The notes beneath the pieces are model-generated. The model was not told where the DNA came from. It was given only the letters and a program-made list of their open reading frames with translations, and did no database searches. A DNA stretch of 64,000 nt from Beverwykella pulmonaria. Taxonomy: Eukaryota; Ascomycota; Dothideomycetes; Pleosporales; Melanommataceae. The position numbers were made by a program, and so were the translations under genes. The DNA lies in the NCBI GenBank assembly GCA_001599595.1, contig BCHH01000004.1:2134452-2198451 (forward strand). The letters run 5' to 3'. Below are positions 48,490 through 60,559 of the stretch, in pieces; within the stretch, counting starts at the first letter, position 1; every line of letters begins with the position of its first letter.

Positions 48490-49717
48490 ATGGCTGGCGC
48501 AAGCGACGAAAGGAACGCCATCATTATTATAACTGTCTTGACGGTGGTGGCAACCATCGTCGTGTGCTTTCGACTGAAGAGGAGGAAGAGTAACGGGTTT
48601 CTCGGTGCTGATGACTGGATCATTGTCGCTGCGCTGTTGGTGTTGTACCTTCAAGATTTCTGGGCCTATACGCGTATGTCCGCCTGCCCGCCACATCGAA
48701 GCAGCTTTTTAACATGTCTCAATAGTTGCAGGTGTGGAAGGAAGGCCGTACAGTGCTCTAACACTCACAGAGAAGAAGTGGTTCCAAAGGGTAAGGAGCG
48801 CATACGCTCCTTGGTTTGTCTAGCATACTAACAACGCCTCTCAGACCTACTTCTTCGGAAACATCGGCTACTGCGTCCACGTCACAATCATCAAGATCGC
48901 CATCCTCATATCCTACAAGCGTATCTTTGGCCACATCCGCTGGACCCGCCATGCGATCCACTCCATGGCCGTCGTCTCCATTTTATGGGGACTCGGCGCC
49001 TTCTTCCCTTTTCTCTTTCAGTGCAGGCCTATCATCAAAGCCTATGAGCCATGGGTACCAGGGACATGCCAACGAATGCAGAAGTGGTTGTGGGCAACCG
49101 CAATTTCTAACATGATCATGGACTGGATCATCCTACTGCTCCCAATCATCCCGCTATTCAGCCTGCGATCACACTTTGGGGGGATGGGAAAGGGCCTTGT
49201 GTTTGCGTCGTTTGCGATGGGAAGTCTGGCTTGTTTGGCGACTTCAGCGAGGGCGTGCTTGAATACCTGGGGTTATGATGGAGTTTCCAGTTAGTACACG
49301 CTCTGCGACTGGTGGAGAACTGCGTTAATTGAAATCACAGCGAACGTCTTTCTAGCGTCGATATCTACATACGCCGAACCGATGATCGCTATCATCAGCG
49401 CCTGCCTCCCTTTCCTTCCGCTGAACCACTTCTTTGCCAACACTTTCTCTCGCATACGGCGTCTTTTCTCCAAGGAACCGAAATATCAGATACCCGAAGT
49501 CAACCTGGCGGACACAAAGACGAGTATTGTGGAACACACCATCACAGAACTACGAACTACACATGTGATATACCGGATTTCTACCTGGTTACCTCCAGCG
49601 CCCGTCAGACCGAGGACGGGAAATCAACCGCCGGATATCCTGGAAAACGCTCCTAGCTCGCATGGGACAATTGCAATACCTACTCGAGCAGCTCTGGCCA
49701 AAGATGGAATGAAGTAA
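48490..49717 (+). CDS. seven-transmembrane fungal rhodopsin-like integral membrane protein
   Basis: Exons 48490..48673, 48726..48790, 48845..49289, 49341..49717, giving 356 residues with consistent phases. Seven hydrophobic segments fit the fungal 'rhodopsin domain' membrane family (Pth11-related, without a CFEM domain): IIIITVLTVVATIVVCF; the diagnostic GADDWIIVAALLV; TYFFGNIGYCVHVTIIKIAI with LISYKRIF; SMAVVSILWGLGAFFPFLFQ; SNMIMDWIILLLPIIPLF; GLVFASFAMGSLACLATSAR; and TYAEPMIAIISACLPFL. The usual 'D-W-ii-llP-P' motif of TM5 is present. These proteins are receptor-like with unknown ligands. The cytosolic tail is about 95 residues. No retinal-binding Lys is expected or claimed. Confidence 0.85.
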
Positions 49718-49977
49718 TGCCACTGCCCTACTTTCTTTTGTTGCTATATTGGATAACAAAGCATCTCAGCGTTACATGTTGCATGGGAAGGGAAAGGTCT
49801 GGAGTTTCTGCGGCTAAGCATTCCGTTGGTTTGGACATAATGCACGTTATTCAGGCATAGCACAGGAGTACTTTGAGCTATTTGGCGTCGCGATATACCC
49901 GTCTAGTTTGAATTTATCTTTTACTTCCAGTTACACAGTCCTCAATAGTCACATGCTCGACGTGCTACTCCCCCAAA

Positions 49978-50751
49978 TCAAGCACCGTCCTCTCCACCCA
50001 TCACCTCCTCCACAACGCCCACAATAACATCCCCCAAACCCACCGGCCAACTAATCATTGGCTCATGCCCGGCCGCGCACCTAACCACCTTACTCCCCGC
50101 CCTCTGTGCAAACATCTCTTGATACTCCTTCGGACAAGCCCTGTCCTCCCCACAAACCAAATACGTGCTGCTCACATACTCATAAGCCGCTCTACTCATC
50201 ACCGTTTCCTGTACGCCATAACTCTGGCTAATCATCTTCGACACCCAGAGCTCTGCCTCAATGTCGTCCACGTCACTGAATAGGATTTCTTTGGCGTTCT
50301 TGAGGGAGAATGTGCCGTCGGCGTGGACGTCGTTGTTAGGCGATTCGCCGAAGGCCGATAGCACGGATTCGCCCACAGGGAGAATGAAAGCACAGAAGTA
50401 GAAGAAATGCGCCACGCCGCCTTTCTTGCCTTCCTCTTTCCTTCTTTTTAAAGTGAGACTTTCTGGGATTGCACTGCTGCCAACCAAGCCGCCGTAGGAG
50501 TGCATCGCTACGATAACGGTCTCATTTTCTTGGGTGATGAGCTGGGTCAGCGCTGCTTCCACGGCGTCGACGTCATTGGTGAGGGTTATACTGCGGAAAT
50601 TTGGCGTCGACGGCGTGCAGCTGGGGAGGACAGGGTGTGTGGTTGGAAAGCCTTTGCTTTGCAAATATGTGTGCAGGGATGTGTAGAAGGCGGGGGTTTG
50701 GAAGGAGCCTTGGATTAGGAGGATTGTTGGTTTTGAAGGGGTTGGTGACAT
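49978..50751 (-). CDS. alpha/beta hydrolase (AB hydrolase-1 fold)
   Basis: Single-exon, 257 residues, no signal peptide: soluble. It opens with KPTILLIQGSFQTPAFY (oxyanion region 'QG'), has the nucleophile elbow MHSYGGLVG (Ser near residue 85), an acidic strand STYLVCGEDRACP and a terminal GHEPMISWP with the likely catalytic His. This resembles the salicylate-esterase/EstC-like group common in ascomycetes; the substrate cannot be told. The ATG at 50751 gives the expected short N-terminus. The coding sequence ends close to the window's accessory block beside the NACHT gene. Confidence 0.88.
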   Translation of the reverse strand: MSPTPSKPTILLIQGSFQTPAFYTSLHTYLQSKGFPTTHPVLPSCTPSTPNFRSITLTNDVDAVEAALTQLITQENETVIVAMHSYGGLVGSSAIPESLTLKRRKEEGKKGGVAHFFYFCAFILPVGESVLSAFGESPNNDVHADGTFSLKNAKEILFSDVDDIEAELWVSKMISQSYGVQETVMSRAAYEYVSSTYLVCGEDRACPKEYQEMFAQRAGSKVVRCAAGHEPMISWPVGLGDVIVGVVEEVMGGEDGA

Positions 50752-51174
50752 GTTGGATTGCGCGTTGTCGTTGAAATTAGGGGAGGATGGAGATGTGGAT
50801 GTAGATCTCTAGGGCACGCGAAGAATTACATATGAGACTCCCATGGTACTATATATGTTAGGCGTCCCATGGACTGCACTAAATGGCTATCAAGAGGTCG
50901 CTTATGATGAGAGGATTCACGTGGGCGAATACAAAACGCAGTCCTTCTAACCCCTGTTAGCAATGTTTAATTTGCCACTGGAGTTGAAAAGTAGAGTACT
51001 TTCATTAGTATAAAACAGGCATCAAGCCATTTTGGATCAACACACTTCAGTGTCGCAAAAAGCATGAAATACCAAAAGTCGGTTAGACCCTAATTAACTA
51101 TCCCATCTTTGACAGCCGTGCTTGAAACTCCTCAAATCGCATGAACTCTCGTTTCAAAACATGATACCCACCTC
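50752..51174. other. intergenic between hydrolase and NACHT gene
   Basis: Promoter side of the hydrolase and 3' end of the NACHT gene. AT-richer, no coding signal. Confidence 0.45.
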
Positions 51175-53856
51175 TTAAACAAACTCTGGCATCTCCATAT
51201 GGGCCTTGGGCGTAGCAAATCTCACCAACTTGGCATAATATTCCAACAGCGAAAACAATTCCGGGCTCACATTTGCATGCGCAGCCTTCAACTTCTTCCT
51301 CTCCCCAATCCATCTCTCCTCCTCACCCGCCAGCATCTTCCTCACCGCCCGATTGTACTCCATCGCGTGCTTGATATCTTTTCTCTCCGCGCTCTTCGCC
51401 TTGATCCGCACGTAGCCTGTGAGATTGAGCCATAACGCTATATCGAGAAACGTCTCTGTAGGGTATCCCTTGGGCAAGTCCATTGCGGATATGGAGTCAT
51501 GCCGTTCGGCGATGCCAGTGCGGCCCACTTCGTCCAGGTATGTAAGCCGGACTTTTTTGTCGGTTTCTTCGAGACGGAGCGCGTACTCCATGCACCACGC
51601 GAGATCTTCCCAGACGGGGAAAACTTGGGTTTGGCCTTTTTGTTGGGGCCGCAGCGTTTTGAGAGCCCAGAGGCTGGCGTTGGCCCAGTATTCGTCTGCG
51701 TTGAAGGCGTCACCTCCCGTGGCTTGCCGGATTTTCTCGAGCACGGGGCGCGATTGCACAAAGTCTTTGATGCTGCGATGCGAGTAGTTTATCTTGAGAC
51801 GCCGGGGGTCCGCTACGCTGCTGTCGGGTTCTTCTTCGGCGTCAGTAGAGGGGGCGGAGCCCTCGAAGACGGTGAGAAAGTTCTTGCATTGCGTCTTGAG
51901 CAGGGCGAGCATGTCTTCGAGTCTTTTAGTTAACTCTGTGGGACGCAGGGGGCGGATTTCGGCGGAGAGGCTTGAGTTGGTGTGCGGATCGTTGGCAAAG
52001 GAGAGGGCAAGGAGGTCGGGGTACCCATGAGCGTCCACGAGACGGAAGAGCTGCGAGGCTTGTTGTAGGTCGACTTTATCGGTTCCGAGATCCTCGAAGA
52101 TATATGCGAGGAGAGGGTCCAACTCGGACTGGAGCGCCCACACGCGTGCTTGTAACGACACCACGTCGTCGGATTCGCTTGCGCCCTGGACGAGGAAGTC
52201 CGTGGCCAGTGTTGCCCACAAGAAGACGCCGGATGCCTTCTCGACAATATCGCCAATGAGATTATGCTTCAGTGTGTCGTCGGTCTCGTAACTACATATC
52301 TTGACCAGATGCTCTTCTGTGTGAACAACATGGGACACAAATAACCTGATGTCGTCGCTCATCATGGTATCAAGCATGAGGCTTGGTCGCTTTTCGAACG
52401 CATTCTGGAACCCTGGCATCGGACGACTGGAGGTGCATATCTTGACGTTGTCGCGCTTCGTTGCACTCATCAGCAGATCGACAACTGCTTCTGGGTACCC
52501 GCCCAACTCATCGAGCCCGTCGATCAAGAAGAAGAACTTCTTCGTCACATCTGAGATCATGAGTTCGAAGCCGCGCCGAAGATCTGGAAATGTGAAGTCG
52601 TGCATGCCGCCGCCATACGAGGTGAATTGATTCCACCGGTCCGCAAAGAGCCATTGGATTATGCCTGGATCCTGTTCGAGCGGGCCATATATCATGTCTT
52701 GAAGTGATTCGTAAAGCAAAGATCTCAATAGACCGGTGCTTGACATTTGCAGATCAAGACCGGAGCTCCAGAAGAAGAATGCAGCATTGATGCCGGGCGA
52801 TGCTCCTGACCAAGCTTCTAAGCTTGGGAAAAGCCGAGAGTTGCGGAACAGGTGCTTCATAAGCACGCTTTTGCCCGAACCTGGCTTCCCTATGCAAACA
52901 TGTTTAGCAAAAGCGAAGATGCAAAAGTTAAATCAGTTCTTACCAGTTATCCAGAACAGATTTTGTCCGCTCTTGTCGCCCAACCAATCCAAAAAGGCGC
53001 TCACCTGCTGCTGACCATCTTCGTAACCGGGGGGAGACTCAAACATCCATTCAAAGGTGCCATCATGTGCTGTAGGAATGCTATGGACGCGGTCATCCAA
53101 GGTCGCGAAATGTAATTTGGCAAATACTTCATGACAGAAATGTGCTTCGTTCTCGACATTGATCAAGGAATCGACCTTCTTTGAGAACTCCTCGACGTGC
53201 TTTTTGTTCTTTGGTTTCCAGTCGTTGGAATGAATTGCATCCATTGCCTCGTTCTGCCATCTTTCCCAATGGTGGATTTGGGAGTCGTCTGCACTAAAGA
53301 CAGGGAGGCCTGTCTCTGCCGACTGGTCGAGGTATGCCCTGCATCCAATTAAGCAGATGATTTTCCCCCCCACATTTCTGGTACGAACTGCTTACCGAAG
53401 GGCAACCAGGAGAGCCATATCGACCTCCTTTCGTACATTCTTGAGCTTCTTCTTGAGCCCCGTGATTTCCTTCTTCTTCCATACTGTGAGTAGTGCTTCA
53501 CGGCAGGTCTGCCATTTCGGATCTGAGAATGAGCCCCTCGCCTGTGCTTGCAGAATGGCATCAATTAGCGTCTGGGTCAGGAGCTTCGTGTCATCGCTGA
53601 GTTTGAGCAATTGTTCCGCGGCCTCACTAAGTTTCGGCCGCTTAGGATCCGCACTCAATTTCTTCAAATCATTGTGATCTATATTCAACGAAAGGCGAAA
53701 AAGGTTCTTGGCAACATCTTGCAGTATAGTGTGGTTCTCCACGGCGGCACCATCAGTCGGTTGGTAGATCTTGTGGTCCTTGGAGAGAATCTTAACGGAG
53801 AAGTCGACAATTTGGATGATGCTCGATGAGAGGCCGACGGCGGGAATGGGTTTCAT
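51175..53856 (-). CDS. NACHT (STAND) NTPase, NLR-like, without C-terminal repeats
   Basis: Exons 53856..53396, 53338..52944, 52889..51175, giving 856 residues with consistent phases. The N-terminal ~150 residues (PAVGLSSSIIQIVDFSVKIL, DGAAVENHTILQDV) match the helical N-terminal domain common to fungal STAND proteins, followed by coiled-coil-like Lys/Glu sequence. The NACHT module has the P-loop FWITGKPGSGKSVLMKHLF, split by intron 2 within the glycine of GK, and Walker B FFLIDGLDELGG near residue 405, then KICTSSRP (sensor). Fungal NLRs act in non-self recognition and cell-death control. No WD40, ankyrin or TPR array follows; the last ~400 residues are alpha-helical without visible repeats. 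An upstream in-frame ATG at 53970 exists, but MKPIPAVGL at 53856 fits the family start. Confidence 0.88.
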
Positions 53857-54867
53857 TGTGGGAGTGGAAAATGTGAAGGTGTTCGGAGGATTGGAGCTGT
53901 GTTGGTAGACTTCCAAGGGGGTGTAAAGTCCGTCAGCGTAAATTCCCCGCCACTGCGGCTTGGCCCCCATCCGTCTATTTTAAGTAACGTGATCATCATA
54001 TTGAAACGCTTAAATCCCCGATGCGAGCAAAAGGGCACAGCCATAGCCTACCAAGTTCATCTAGTTTGGCGCTCCGCTCCGCCTTGCGTATGGAGTCGCG
54101 AAAGACTCGCGATGCAGTTTAGGAAATGGAATTCCTGAGCACTCCTCTCATTTATTTGATGAGTTAGCGCGGTGGTCGGCCATGTGCGATGGTCATGCTT
54201 TCGAAGGGATCGACGGTCTATATGTATATATATATAAGAGAAGGATATATGAGGCGCGAAGACGGTGTTAAAGCGGAGTTGAACTACAAGGGACCTGGGC
54301 TTGCTACTGGTCAGATGAAATTTCAACACACTTGCTCTAACGGCTGAATGGAAAAGTATCTGATACAGGAATATTTTCTTTAATTCCCTAGTTGTTACAA
54401 ATAGTATTTGGATATGTCTCGACCGTCCTGGCCTCTTACTGAAGCCCCCCTCGTAGACCATTGGGATGGCAAACCAAGTAAACTGATAAATGTTCGCAAC
54501 TGGAGTGGTTGGCCATTCGATGAGTCAATGAGTAAGTAAAGAGGTATTCGATCTAGCAATCACTAGTAGCTTGAAGAAGCACAACCTATTCGAATGTGAA
54601 ATTAGGTATCAAAATCGGGACCAGAAGAAAAGACCTAAGTCATTGCAATCGAAGGAACGAACGTTCACCCATTTGGCTCGTGGTACATTTCTCTCGTCCA
54701 CTTTTTACAGCATTTCTTTTATCCAGCTCCTGCAATCTTTGAGCAAGAGCGCCTCCACTTGTTACTCCTGGAGTCAACTCCGACCACCCCTCAGCTACCA
54801 ACCCCATCATCACCTGCAGGCCAACCACATTCGTCAACATATATTGCCGCCACCATCGACGAAGGGA
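53857..54867. promoter_or_regulatory. divergent region NACHT / orphan gene
   Basis: Promoter of the NACHT gene and of the orphan gene at 54868. A TA-rich run (tatatgtatatatatataag, near 54218-54237) lies within. No coding exon is supported. Confidence 0.4.
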
Positions 54868-55836
54868 ATGGAGCTCGATTGCGGCAGACTTCCGACTCCT
54901 GAGGACTTTGGCGATCTGTACAATAGTCGAGCAGAGATGCTAATATTCAAGTGCGAATGGCCGGCTATGCACACTTTTTCATGATTGATGGAATGAGTAC
55001 TGACTATGCGTGTTAGTGGCTCTGATTCCCACTTTTGTCTGCGACACAAGCTCGACCTCGAATTCGACGATACGCCGCTGGCTAATCCGGGGCTTGCCGA
55101 TGATATCAATGGTCAACATGATCTCAGCCAGCAGATAACGCTCATTTACATGTGAAGCATCCCACCTCTTTATGTCCTAGCAGTTGTCTGACCTTGTACA
55201 GCACGTCGTTCTTCAAGGATAGCACCGACTTCGCTTTTGTTGTAAAGGGGCTCAAGAACATGACCGAGTTCAGCAAGGGAGTGTTCATGAAGAAGGCGTA
55301 CGTCGGACCCTGCTTTGCAACGCCGATCGTCGGATTTGACCTCGAAGAGATTTGCGGCGATGCGGAGGTCCGGCCTCATATTTTTGAGACTGTGTCGAGG
55401 ATGGAGACGAAGGGGCTGAGGTGGAGGTGAGTGTACATGGATTTGCTGTTCTGGCTGGCCCCAGGTCCGCTGATTTTTTTTCCTGAGGTATTACTACGAG
55501 ACTGCAAGGGTTGCATGGGACAATCTCGAATTCGACTGGCCGAAGTTTCACCGGCAGGCTCAGGAGAAAGTGGTGGGAAAGGCAGGAGCGGTGGAGGACG
55601 ATGCGTGCGCCGGGGCATCGCCGCCTGTACAAGTTCCGGCGTCAGACACCCAGGCGTCAGAAACGCGGTTAGAGCCGCTAGAAGAGGACCCAGAGAACAT
55701 GGCTTTGACACCAATTGATGAGACGAAGGAGGATAAAGAGGACTCTGAACTGAAGGACGAGAGGGGTGTGAACATGGAAGTGGGAGCAGACTTGCAGACA
55801 TTGGAGACCAATGCGTCCGACAGCGAGATGGGTTGA
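54868..55836 (+). CDS. unrecognised four-exon protein
   Basis: Not recognised. Exons 54868..54950, 55017..55151, 55202..55426, 55488..55836 give 263 residues; each join keeps phase (donors gtgcga, gtgaag, gtgagt; acceptors gttag, tacag, tgag). The N-terminal half contains PTPEDFGDLYNSRAEMLIF and SDSHFCLRHKLDLEFDDTP; the middle contains FAFVVKGLKNMTEFSKGV and CFATPIVGFDLEEICGD; then YYYETARVAWDNLEFDWPKF. The last ~85 residues are acidic and Pro/Thr-rich, likely disordered. There is no signal peptide or transmembrane segment. The N-terminal 'LYNS ... L.F.G' pattern is only loosely BTB-like; I do not assign that fold. Codon usage and frame continuity support a real gene. Confidence 0.62.
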
Positions 55837-56610
55837 GGAATTGCGCTATGGCTGTAATGATCCTCCTTTGGAAGAGCTAGCAGGATCTCATCAGATATGG
55901 GTAGGGTGGAGGACATATGCAATCGATGGTGGCGTTGTTTGGATGGGCTGGGGGCGTTGTGTCTTGGGCGTCCTATTGATCCGTACATGCACATGATTGA
56001 CTTGAATTTGTTCCTCGCCACCAACGGCCATGCGAGCGAACGAGAATTCAGATTTGCCTCGCCATGTCGTATGCAGCAGTGGAGGTGACAAGGTGCGGTT
56101 GAAAGCGTTGTAGGTTCCCATACCGTTCCCCAAACAAGCCGGAAACGCCATGACGTCGACAGCCAGGGTCCAGACTTGGCTGGCTCTCAGGGCTGCACAC
56201 GAACAACAAGGGTTGTATGGCTCGAAAAGGACGGATAAGCCGTTCCATGGCTGCCCGCGAACCACCAAGTGCTTGACCCTTTCTTGCTTGTTTCCTCCTC
56301 GTCCTCCTGCGAAAAGGCTTAGCAAAGCTTATTTCGGCGCTGGGGCTTGTTCCGGAGAGGACGGGTACTCGTCCAGCCGCTGAGTTCGCACCTCTTCCTT
56401 GTTTTGGCATCACCAGCTTATTCTTAACCACCCGTCCGTCAGACGCGCTCCGGCGACTGCAGCGGCTCGCACGCTCGACGTACCTCGACCCTTTCTAGCA
56501 TTTCCCAATTGCGCGTGCTTGTGTGTTTGCGACTGCCTGCGCCGCTTGTGCCTGCGCCGCTTCTACATCCGCAGTCCCCACCTGCCATCACGATACCCAC
56601 AACACCCACC
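55837..56610 (+). promoter_or_regulatory. intergenic and leader of the C2-domain gene
   Basis: No gene supported. The last ~250 bp before 56611 are pyrimidine-rich on the plus strand and likely the leader of the C2 gene. Confidence 0.4.
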
Positions 56611-58527
56611 ATGGCCGAAGAAAAGGACGCGACACAACACAATGGCGCCAATGGCGCCAATGGCGACCACCCCGAGACACCCCAGAAGACAGAGGACGGC
56701 AGCGACAAATCTCACATACCACTGAAGCCGCAGAAGACGGGAACCAACTCGAGCAAAAACAAAGGCCCAGCGGGAGGCTTCGACGACACGCCCATCGCCA
56801 AAGCCCCGCCTGGCTACACAGTCAAGTTCACCTTCCACAAGGCGACAAACCTCCCCCTCGCTGACATCAACACCCTCTCCGCCGACCCCTTCATTGTCGC
56901 TCAGCTGAGCACCGCGCTCCCGACCCGACACAAAGAAGACCCGCCGCTGCAGATCCGAACCCCAACCATCCGCCAGTCTACCGATCCCGTGTGGAATTGG
57001 GAGTGGATCGTGGCCAATGTGCCGGCCTCGGGGTTCAAATTGAAGTGCCGCATATACGACGAAGACCCGGCGGACCACGACGATCGCCTCGGGAATGTCC
57101 ATGTCAACGTGGATTCGATCAACGAGAAATGGCCAGGCATACACCAGCAGTCGTTTCCCGTCAAGAAGCGCATGGGCAGCAAACGGGCATACCTGCTCCG
57201 CGCCCTGGCCGTGTGCTTCAAGAAAGTCGAGCATATGAACGGCTTCTTGAATGTCAGCGTCGAGGTGCTTGGGAAGACAGACGATGAAAGTGGAGGACGC
57301 GCATACACCATTGGCCCGCAGTTCTGGATACGGCATCAGTCGCCGCTGCTGGGACGCTTGTTGGGGCAGAAGGAGCCTGTAGAGGGCGAAGACAGCGTAT
57401 CGCGAAGGACGGGGAAAACCAAACCCGAGAAATACAAGTAGGTCTTCACTCTCTCCTGAGGTATCGCGCTGCTCATGCTGACCCTTTCCAGCTTCCAAGC
57501 CAACCAGATGCAACTGCGTGGACCTGTTCCCGAAGCCATGTACCACCGCTTCGTCGAGTTCAAGCCCTTCGTCAAGGCCATGTTCACCGCTACCGGCGTC
57601 CGAGGCTTCATTCTATCCAAAGCCCTCCACCACCAGCATGCGCGCGTCTATAACTTTGACCAAAACACTGAATTCAAGATGTTCAAAGAGCCCTCGAAGG
57701 AGTTTACACAAAAGTTTCTCGAACTCGTCCACTACGACCAAGGCGGCCGCATATTCACCTACGTCCTGACCCTCGACTCTCTCTTCCGCTTCACAGAGAC
57801 CGGAAAGGAATTTGGCATCGACATGTTGTCCAAACATACCATGCATAGCGACGTAGCCGCGTATATCGCCTTCTCTGGCGAATTCTTCATCCGCCGCCTG
57901 GAGCACGCGCACCGCCCTCCCCCGGAAGAAGGTGGAAACAACAAAAGCCATCCCCCAGATGACATCTCGGGTGGGCCCCCGGGAGAGGACCCCAAGAAAG
58001 ATCCAAGCTACTATGAGATCATTATCGATAACGATTCCGGCACCTACCGCCCCAACGCGAAGCTTCTCCCCCAGCTCAAGGAATTCTTCCAGTCTAATTT
58101 CCCCGGCCTGCACGTCGTGACGCTCGATTGCCAGGGCGATGCAGAGAAGATGGAGGAGATGAAGAAGGAGCAGCGCGAGCGGAAGAAGAAGGAGGGCGAT
58201 CATATCATCTACACGCAATTGAGCAGATCCAGCAGTATGAGCAGTAGCGATGTCGAAGAGTTGGATCGACTAGAGGCGGCGGGAGAGTTGCCGGAAAGAC
58301 ATCTAAGACACCAAGTCATGCGTGAAGCAGGCGCCAGAGCGGACGCTATCAAGACGCATTTGAAGGAGTACAAACCAAGTAATAATCGAGAAGGCTGGAG
58401 GGGCTCAAAGCATCAGGCGAGGCAGGATGACGCTGATGCCGTAGCGGCAAAGGAGAAGGAGGAAAAAGAGGGAGAGCCTTCGACGAATAATGAGAAAACG
58501 AAGGAAAACAAAAAGGCAGCGGCGTAG
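56611..58527 (+). CDS. C2-domain protein of unknown role
   Basis: Exons 56611..57437 and 57492..58527 (620 residues; join KYK/NFQANQMQ with a phase-2 split). After a polar start, a C2 domain spans about 68-190: YTVKFTFHKATNLPLADINT, SADPFIVAQL, TDPVWNWEWIV and DEDPADHDDRLGNVHV, with the Asp residues that usually bind Ca2+ and phospholipid. A conserved C-terminal region follows: GPVPEAMYHRFVEFKPFV, SKALHHQHARVYNFDQN, LTLDSLFRFTETGKEFGIDM, AYIAFSGEFFIRR and ELDRLEAAGELPERHLR. The tail is Lys/Glu-rich. This architecture is a conserved, uncharacterised fungal protein. There is no transmembrane segment. Membrane recruitment is inferred from the C2 domain. Confidence 0.85.
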
Positions 58528-58860
58528 TGATGGTTCGGTGCTTACATGGACGTGGCTTGGCGTTTTCTTTTGCATTTGTGTCTGGTGGTGCGCACAGCGC
58601 GTTCGAGATGTTCTCTGATACCCGCGATTCCCTTTGTTTGTTTAGATGGGTGGGGGGGGGTGAAGATGGTGATGGATGCGTGTTGCATACAGCGAGCGAG
58701 CGAGTGAATGAGTAAGTACTGCTGCGGCTTCGGATTTTCCCTTTGTTTGATTCACTATTTAGGTTTGTGTCCATGTCACTTTCTTTCTAATCATAGTGTT
58801 TTAATATTAGCCATTCCTTCATCGCACCACCGGCTCTCCATCCCTCTTTCCCGCACTTTT
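58528..58860. other. convergent 3' region
   Basis: Between the stop of the C2 gene (plus) and the stop of the SnoaL-like gene (minus). A short poly-G and GAGC repeats are visible near 58650-58705; nothing coding. Confidence 0.5.
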
Positions 58861-59582
58861 TCAGAACTCCTTCATGATATTCTCCTCCCCGATCCGCGCT
58901 GTGAAGCTTACCGTCCGGGTCTTGATCCGCCATATCCCGCTTGCACCCTGCACACCTTCATAGTCTCCATCGGGCGCATCTAGACATACGAGCTCATCAA
59001 CGTAGCGTCCGTATGCAGTTAGGACTTTACCCGCGTGCACGCCTTGCCCGAAGTGGGCTGCTGTGAAGTAAGTTATTGTGTTTGCGGTCTTGGAGTCTTG
59101 GGATATGCGGATCATTTGTGTTGTCAGAGAGTGGTGTGTGGCGATGGGGCCGAGACTAGAGAGGGGTTGGAGTCAGTGAAAGTTAATCATGTAGGAGAGA
59201 GGCATAATTGGGGATAAGTTAATCCCTTTCGCCCTCAGAACACTGCATGGGACCAGCTTGCGTAGAAGACAGAGAGGGCCGGGTTTGAAGTCAGGCTCCT
59301 TTGCAGCAGGATCCTTTGCAGCAAGCTCCCTTTGCATCCACACAAGTTTGTAACCTGTAGTACATTCGCTCGAGTATGGGTTGAAGAGGGGGAATCGTAC
59401 CGGTTTATGATCGCGTTGCGAACGGCATCTACGCCTCGGAGGTCGGACTTGAAGGGGTAGTCGGCGACGACATCGGGGACAAAGACTTTTTGCAGCAGGT
59501 CGAGATATTTGGTGTCAAGGGCCTCGCAGTACCGCGCGAGGGTGTTGCGGATTGCGAGGGCATCGGCGGTGGTGTTCGACAT
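58861..59582 (-). CDS. SnoaL-like (NTF2-fold) protein
   Basis: Exons 59582..59401 and 59155..58861 give 158 residues; the phase-2 join reads IINR/LGPIATHHSLTTQM. The pattern ADALAIRNTLARYCEALDTK, VFVPDVVADYPF, GVDAVRNAI, the central His pair (ATHH), then AYGRYVDELVC and WRIKTRTVSFT is that of small SnoaL_4-type alpha+beta barrels. Members include polyketide cyclases and dehydratases as well as proteins of unknown function; no neighbouring biosynthetic gene is present to suggest a pathway. The 245-nt intron is long for this genome and contains three imperfect copies of a 15-bp unit. Confidence 0.82.
59294..59338. repeat. three imperfect 15-bp tandem copies in the SnoaL-like gene intron
   Basis: Plus-strand units of the type gctcctttgcagcag, the third diverged. 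They lie in the long intron of the SnoaL-like gene. Confidence 0.75.
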
Positions 59583-60559
59583 GTTTACGCTGGAGAAAGG
59601 AAGCTTGGATGAAAGGAGGCTACTGAGTTTGTATGGGAAAGTGGAGGTTTATTAATGTGTTTGGTTATACATTGAAGGATTGGAGATGTGATGTGGCCGT
59701 GGTGTGATATCATGTCGTCGTTCCCGAGAGCTCCTCCGAGGACGCATGCCGAGATGCAGCTGCATCGGTACCCCACTTTGGCACGACGGCCGCTGATGTG
59801 ATGGCTTCTCAAGACGGATCTGAAATGGTAGCATGCGATATCTTCAAGTCTGCGATTCGTCAATTATTCAGCGAACTGTCGTGGTTCATGATAGAGTGGC
59901 TTTCTGGTACTCAGACCATGCCAGAAAGCGTAAGCGGCGAGATCAATGGTGGATCTGCGAACGAGTGGGGATTGGACGGGCTGGACTTCAACTCAACTAC
60001 CCTCATCCATCGTGACCTCTTCATCGCCAGCCCATTTGTTCTTCTACCCTGCATCGTTGTATCATTGGGATCTGTGGGAGTTCTTCTTTGATCGACGACC
60101 TAAGTGGATATCTAGATATCTTTAGATAAACTGCCCCTCTCCATCCGTCATTCATTCGCCCTCTCCGTTTCATACTTGGTCTTTGCGATACCAAAATTTG
60201 CGTATGACGATTGCATGTTCACACCTGTAGCCTTGAAGCTATTCTAGCTTCTCTCGAAAGACTCATCTCGCCCACGGTCGATCGTAGTACAAATTAGTAC
60301 CAATCAACGCTTTTGGCAAGTGCTTTGAGAGCAGTCGTCAAACTGAACGCCTTTCAATTGTGCACGGAACAATTCACTGAGCTCTCACGCACTTGACAAG
60401 TGAAGTGTAGTATAGAGTAGCAACTCAACCACCTCTGTCACGCAAATAGGCTTGGAGGTAGCAAGTATGATTTTCTTCAAATCTAGTCGCTCAACTATGC
60501 TCCTTCAGTGGCGCAGTGACTTTTACGGAAAGCGGATATGAGCAAACCGGCAACAATTC
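59583..60559. other. intergenic, no gene seen
   Basis: Promoter of the SnoaL-like gene plus non-coding DNA. A plus-strand frame at 59798-60091 has no motif. GC content then falls abruptly at about 60560. Confidence 0.4.

Noticed and set aside
54868..55151. BTB/POZ domain in the orphan protein
   Set aside because: Only a loose 'LYNS' and spacing resemblance; the conserved BTB helix motifs are missing.
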